A stretch of 8,866 nt of DNA, taken from contig QMYD01000037.1 of the NCBI GenBank assembly GCA_003662485.1, positions 1-8,866 of the forward strand, given 5' to 3'. The translations under genes were made by a program, and so were the position numbers. Position 1 is the first letter of the stretch. Each line of letters starts with the position of its first letter. This DNA comes from Candidatus Hecatellales archaeon. Its GTDB lineage: Archaea > Thermoproteota > Bathyarchaeia > Hecatellales > Hecatellaceae. The notes under the pieces are model-generated. The model did not search any database. It saw only the letters and a list, made by a program, of their open reading frames with translations, and was not told where the DNA came from. This document shows positions 5,948-8,866 of this stretch, one piece after another.

Positions 5948-6877
5948 TTAGTTCTGCCCTCGGTTCAGAACTCTTTTTAATGCTTCAATCCTCTTGCAGT
6001 CTGCGCATAGGGGCTGGGAGGATGGAAGCCCGCAGACTCTGCAGTAAGTATATTCGGGCTGCGCTACGCTTGGCTCCAGGAGGGGGATAAGCCTTTCAAA
6101 GGCTGCTAGAAGCCTATACTTGAACCCTGGCTCCTCAGCCTCCCATAGGTCTAGGAGGCTCTTCCCCCTCAGAGATCTTGAACCCGAAACGTGGGGGCAC
6201 CTCCTCCTATTGAAGGGTAACCCTAAAATCTCGGCGTAGAGGAGGGCCTCCCTTTCAGGCGTTCGATGGAAGGGTTTAATCTTCTTGGGGAAGGGGGGCT
6301 GAGCTGGCAGAACGGGTTTAAGCCTAACCAGCTGCTGGAAGTCTCCCCCCGTAAAGGCTGCGAGTAAGCTTTCCACGGTGTCGTCGAGGTTGTGGCCTGT
6401 GGCTAGGGCGTCAACGCCAAGCCTGCCTGCGATTTTAGCCAGCCTCCTACGTTTAACCACCCCGCAGACGGCGCATAGCTTACGCCCATACCTAGTAGCC
6501 TTAAAGTCTCCGATGGTGAAGCCCTCCTCAGCCTTCAAATCGTAAACCTCAAGCTCCACGTTTAGGCTTCGGCATAGCTCCTCAACGCTTCGCTGGGCTT
6601 CCTCCGAGTATCCCTGAATTCCAAGGTTTAGGTGGATGGCTATGAGGCGGAGGGTGGGGAAGGCCTCCTTAAGGCTGTGGAGAAGGGCTGCACTATCCTT
6701 TCCGCCTGAAACCGCTACTGCAACCTTTTCACTACCCTCAAGCATCTTATAGGCTTCCACGGTTCTCCTAATTCTATTCGGGAAGAATCTCTCTACGAAG
6801 CATCGGCTGCAAATCCAGAGCCTCGCATAGGGAAGGTAGTGCTCAGCCTCGGAGCCGCAGAGCCTACACCTCGCCAA
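5948..6877 (-). CDS. TtuA/Ncs6-type tRNA 2-thiouridine synthesis protein
   Basis: A 309-residue adenylating enzyme of the TtcA/TtuA/Ncs6 family, which activates a uridine in tRNA with ATP and replaces its 2-oxygen with sulfur. In order: an N-terminal zinc finger (C4, C7, C23, C26), the PP-loop SGGKDS (57-62), the cluster pair C135/C138 in CAVC, ATGHNLDD (159-166), a third cluster cysteine C227 in RRCPH, and a C-terminal zinc finger (C279, C282, C291, C294). The three central cysteines match the [4Fe-4S] ligands of TtuA-type enzymes. Whether it acts on U54 (TtuA) or wobble U34 (Ncs6) cannot be decided here, so no symbol is given. The start is TTG (6877-6875); the first zinc-finger cysteine is at residue 4, and no other start lies just upstream in frame. 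It is transcribed divergently from xpf. Confidence 0.93.
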   Translation of the reverse strand: MARCRLCGSEAEHYLPYARLWICSRCFVERFFPNRIRRTVEAYKMLEGSEKVAVAVSGGKDSAALLHSLKEAFPTLRLIAIHLNLGIQGYSEEAQRSVEELCRSLNVELEVYDLKAEEGFTIGDFKATRYGRKLCAVCGVVKRRRLAKIAGRLGVDALATGHNLDDTVESLLAAFTGGDFQQLVRLKPVLPAQPPFPKKIKPFHRTPEREALLYAEILGLPFNRRRCPHVSGSRSLRGKSLLDLWEAEEPGFKYRLLAAFERLIPLLEPSVAQPEYTYCRVCGLPSSQPLCADCKRIEALKRVLNRGQN

Positions 6878-6906
6878 GGCTTCCCCAAATCCGTTTAGGT
6901 TATTTC

Positions 6907-6926
6907 CCCCTTTAACCTTAAAGGGG
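6907..6926. promoter_or_regulatory. Inverted repeat in the divergent ttuA-like/xpf promoter region
   Basis: In the 66-base space between the two divergent genes is an exact inverted repeat with 9-base arms, CCCCTTTAA and TTAAAGGGG, separated by CC. The left arm's TTTAA lies about 30 bases before the xpf ATG at 6944, so it may double as that gene's TATA box. On the other strand the matching TTTAA lies about 42 bases before the TTG of the TtuA-like gene, where a second AT patch (about 6898-6905) is better placed. The symmetry could mark a bidirectional promoter or a binding site for a dimeric regulator. The spacer is too short for a stable RNA hairpin loop. Confidence 0.5.
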
Positions 6927-6931
6927 ATTGA

Positions 6932-6936
6932 GAGGT
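6932..6936 (+). promoter_or_regulatory. Ribosome-binding site of xpf
   Basis: GAGGT ends seven bases before ATG 6944 and matches the anti-Shine-Dalgarno sequence. This supports the chosen start. It also implies a short leader, which competes with the leaderless reading of the inverted repeat as TATA box. Confidence 0.5.
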
Positions 6937-6943
6937 CTCCAGC

Positions 6944-7636
6944 ATGCTTACCATTATAGCCGATTATAGGGAGAAGGGTTCAGGCGTCCCTGAAGCTCTG
7001 GAATCGTTTGGCGTGAAGGTTTCCTATGAAAACCTAACCGTCGGCGACTACGTGGTTTCGGAAGCCCACGTGGTTGAGAGGAAAACGGTTAGGGACTTTG
7101 TTTCCTCCCTTTATTCTGGAAGACTCTTCGACCAGGCTTTGAGGCTGGCTGAAGCCTACCCGGAGCCCATCCTAATCGTGGAGGGAGACTTCCAGGAGGC
7201 CCTATCCACAGTGGAGAATCCGAGAGCCCTCTGGGGTGCCCTAGCCTCCCTAAGCCTAAGATTCCATGGGAAATTCCACCTATTCTACACGGGGGAGGAA
7301 ACCCAAACCGCAGAGCTTATCTACGTGCTTGCAAGGCAGGTTTCAGCTAGGCCGAGACATGTTGGACCCGTGGTTAAGCATCGGAGGAAGCTTGGAAGCC
7401 TTGGGGAGGCTCAGCTCGCCGTGGTTTGCAGCCTTCCAGGCGTAGGCCCCAGACTGGCTGAGAGGCTTCTGAAAACCTTCAAGACGGTTAGGAGGGTTTT
7501 CCAGGCTTCAGCAGGAGAGCTAACCCTCGTGGAGGGGTTAAGCCCTAAAAGGGCTGAGGCTATCAGCCGCCTGCTAGATTCGCCCTACCGTGGGGTTGAA
7601 GCCCTCCCACGCCAAGAACTTCTCGAGGAGGAGTAA
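6944..7636 (+). CDS. xpf: XPF/ERCC4-type structure-specific DNA endonuclease
   Basis: A 230-residue protein of the short archaeal XPF type, without the helicase domain found in euryarchaeal Hef. It should cut branched DNA such as 3' flaps and fork or nicked-junction structures in repair and fork processing, usually as a dimer with the sliding clamp. The nuclease domain (about 1-135) has D7 in ADYRE, D35 in VGDY and the hallmark VERKTVRD (E45, R46, K47, D51). A linker leads to tandem helix-hairpin-helix motifs, LPGVGPRLAERLL (164-176) and VEGLSPKRAEAI (196-207), that bind DNA. The C-terminus is RQELLEEE, and I see no obvious PCNA-interacting (PIP) box, unlike Sulfolobus XPF. The start ATG has a GAGGT site. 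The stop TAA (7634-7636) is in the same frame as the following radical SAM gene. Confidence 0.93.
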   Translation: MLTIIADYREKGSGVPEALESFGVKVSYENLTVGDYVVSEAHVVERKTVRDFVSSLYSGRLFDQALRLAEAYPEPILIVEGDFQEALSTVENPRALWGALASLSLRFHGKFHLFYTGEETQTAELIYVLARQVSARPRHVGPVVKHRRKLGSLGEAQLAVVCSLPGVGPRLAERLLKTFKTVRRVFQASAGELTLVEGLSPKRAEAISRLLDSPYRGVEALPRQELLEEE

Positions 7637-7648
7637 GACTCGGAAAGG

Positions 7649-8533
7649 CTGAGCAGGTTTAACGCTCCAAGGTACGCCTACTGCACCTGCCCTCCAAAAT
7701 ACAATGTTAATCCGTATCTTGGAAGGTGCAGCCACCAATGCCTCTACTGCTACGCCGTGAAGTTTCCATCCTTCCAGGATTCCCTCAAGCCAAGGCTCAG
7801 GCTCGCCGAGGAGATTGGTAGAATGGCCGCTAGGACGAGGCCTAAGCTTCCAGTAATGCTCAGCGATACTACTGACCCTTACCAGCCAGCCGAAGCTAAA
7901 CACCAGATAACGAGAAGGTGTCTTGAGGCTTTAGTAAAGGAGGGCTTCCCCATCCTGATAGTTACCAAATCCGACTTAGTGCTTAGGGATTTAGACCTCC
8001 TCTCCAAGGCTAGGGCTGTTGTATCGCTTACGGTTACAAGCCTGGATGAGGCTTTTGCAAGGCTGATGGAGCCTGGCGCTCCACCACCCTATAGGAGGCT
8101 TAAAGCCTTGAGGAGGCTGGCTGAAGCTGGAATACCAACCGTAGCCCGCATAGACCCCATCATCCCAGGGCTAAACGACAAACCAGACGACCTTGAACAC
8201 CTCGTGAGGAAGCTTAGAGATGCAGGCGTCAAGCATGTTACGGCTTCAACCCTCAAACCCGTCCGAGGCTTCTTCCAGCGTTTGGAAAGGCTTAACCCGA
8301 AGCTGGCGGGAAGCCTTAGGGAGACCTATAGGGAAATGAAGGTTATTGCAGGCTACGGCTACCTTCCACTTCACGTTCGAAAGCGAATCGTCAGCATGGT
8401 GAGGGGCTACGTTTTAAGGGAGGGTATGACCTTCGCCTCCTGCAGGGAAAACCTCCAGCACTTAAACACCTCTATCTGCGATGGCACAGCCTACTTAAGC
8501 AGGCAGGAGAGCCTCCTCCTCAGCGGAGAATAA
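7649..8533 (+). CDS. SPL-family radical SAM protein, start codon unclear
   Basis: A radical SAM protein of the spore photolyase-like family (COG1533 type), about 294 residues from CTG 7649. With that numbering the [4Fe-4S] motif is C27, C31, C34 (CSHQCLYC) after NPYLG. Family stretches follow: SDTTDPYQPAE, ILIVTKSDLVLRDLDLL, VSLTVTSLDEA and DPIIPGLND. The frame runs open upstream only to the XPF stop at 7634-7636, and no ATG, GTG or TTG lies in it before the cluster; the first, GTG 7757, comes after the cluster and would give a dead 258-residue product. CTG 7649 is the only near-standard start and sits just before the family's usual CTCPPKY region. Other readings are a sequencing error, fusion to XPF, or a start in another frame with a frameshift. 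C12, C14, C265 and C277 may bind another metal. Substrate unknown. Confidence 0.85.
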   Translation: MSRFNAPRYAYCTCPPKYNVNPYLGRCSHQCLYCYAVKFPSFQDSLKPRLRLAEEIGRMAARTRPKLPVMLSDTTDPYQPAEAKHQITRRCLEALVKEGFPILIVTKSDLVLRDLDLLSKARAVVSLTVTSLDEAFARLMEPGAPPPYRRLKALRRLAEAGIPTVARIDPIIPGLNDKPDDLEHLVRKLRDAGVKHVTASTLKPVRGFFQRLERLNPKLAGSLRETYREMKVIAGYGYLPLHVRKRIVSMVRGYVLREGMTFASCRENLQHLNTSICDGTAYLSRQESLLLSGE

Positions 8534-8576
8534 CCTTAAATCCACTGGCAGGCATATCCCATATTCTGAGGGGGTG
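8534..8576 (+). promoter_or_regulatory. Promoter and ribosome-binding site of the SCP2-like gene
   Basis: CCTTAAAT at 8534-8541 is a TATA-like box directly after the radical SAM stop. It predicts transcription start near 8565 and a leader of about 15 bases. GAGGGGGTG (8568-8576) differs at one position from the Shine-Dalgarno core GGAGGTG and ends four bases before ATG 8581. The gene therefore probably has its own leadered transcript. Confidence 0.5.
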
Positions 8577-8580
8577 CATT

Positions 8581-8866
8581 ATGGCCTTCCGTGAACGCTT
8601 TGAGGAGGGAATAGCAAAGTTTAACGTGAAGGCTAAGGGTAGACCTGAAATCCAAGAGGTTTTGGAGGAATACGATGGCCGAAGCATAACGCTTAGGGTA
8701 ACCGACGACGCCGTCTACTTCTTCAGGATAAGCAGGGAGGGGTTAAGCTTGGAGGTTTCCCCGGAAAGCCTACCCGAGGAGGACATGTACCTTGAGACGA
8801 ATAGCGAAATCCTGAGGAGGATGCTGGAGGAGAAGAGGCTTAACCCCACCGACCTCCTCCTAGGCA
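8581..8866 (+). CDS. SCP2-like (sterol carrier protein 2 domain) protein, 5' part
   Basis: Partial gene: 95 codons from ATG 8581, running off the window. The visible pattern is a short helix (about 1-28), strands around ITLRVTDDAVYFFRIS and LSLEVSPES, then DMYLETNSEILRRMLEEKRLNPTDLLLG. This last part fits the SCP2 fold, where a strand with D-hydrophobic-x-hydrophobic is followed by a helix and a 'gkl' loop. SCP2 domains bind lipids or acyl-CoA in a hydrophobic pocket. The protein is acidic and has no signal peptide or membrane segment so far. Small stand-alone SCP2-like proteins occur in archaea with unknown ligands. The assignment rests on a partial sequence and weak similarity, so it is tentative. 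The start is well supported by the ribosome-binding site. Confidence 0.5.
   Translation, partial: MAFRERFEEGIAKFNVKAKGRPEIQEVLEEYDGRSITLRVTDDAVYFFRISREGLSLEVSPESLPEEDMYLETNSEILRRMLEEKRLNPTDLLLG

Noticed and set aside
7634..7636. Recoding of the XPF stop as pyrrolysine or selenocysteine
   Set aside because: The codon is TAA; pyrrolysine uses TAG and selenocysteine TGA, and no insertion element is visible.
7757..8533. GTG at 7757 as the start of the radical SAM gene
   Set aside because: It would remove the three cluster cysteines and the conserved CTCPPKY...NPY region, both plainly encoded upstream in the same open frame.
1..8866. tRNA, CRISPR, insertion sequence or antiviral system
   Set aside because: All gaps are under about 85 bases, with no cloverleaf, regular direct repeats, transposase or defence-family protein seen. 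The NDT-like domain alone is not evidence of a defence system.

Overview
The window looks like chromosomal DNA from an archaeon, most likely a thermophilic, anaerobic member of the TACK group (Crenarchaeota, Bathyarchaeia, Korarchaeota and relatives). The signs are an archaeal-type Trm1 tRNA dimethyltransferase, a tungsten-type aldehyde:ferredoxin oxidoreductase, a short helicase-free XPF nuclease (euryarchaea usually carry the helicase-fused Hef form), AT-rich TATA-like boxes at leaderless distance from starts, heavy use of AGG for arginine, and several TTG starts. I cannot name the lineage. Genes are tightly packed: no gap reaches 300 bases (the longest is about 80), and I see no tRNA, rRNA, CRISPR array or insertion sequence.

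Layout. From 1 to 3207, on the plus strand: the 3' part of trm1, a eukaryote-like PPP protein phosphatase, a small FUN14-family membrane protein, and a two-domain protein joining a glycerophosphodiester phosphodiesterase (GDPD) domain to a nucleoside deoxyribosyltransferase / DNPH1-like N-glycosidase domain. After an 82-base gap comes a full-length tungsten aldehyde:ferredoxin oxidoreductase (3290-5095). It overlaps by 11 bases the convergent minus-strand proC (5897-5085). Upstream of proC on the same strand is a TtuA/Ncs6-type tRNA 2-thiolation enzyme (6877-5948). A 66-base divergent intergenic region with a near-perfect inverted repeat separates it from a plus-strand XPF nuclease (6944-7636), a radical SAM protein of the spore photolyase-like (SPL) family, and the beginning of a small protein resembling an SCP2 lipid-carrier domain (8581 to the end).

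How the genes relate. Two are tRNA-modification enzymes (Trm1, TtuA) but they do not share a transcript. The phosphatase, FUN14 and GDPD-fusion genes are close enough to be partly co-transcribed, and two of them suggest membrane or lipid-linked chemistry. XPF and the SPL-like radical SAM gene are read in the same frame, separated by one TAA, and may form a nucleic-acid-repair pair.

The two most noteworthy points are the GDPD plus N-glycosidase-like fusion, with catalytic residues retained in both halves, and the radical SAM gene. The latter has no ATG, GTG or TTG in frame upstream of its essential cysteine cluster, so a default gene call starting at 7757 would delete its catalytic centre.
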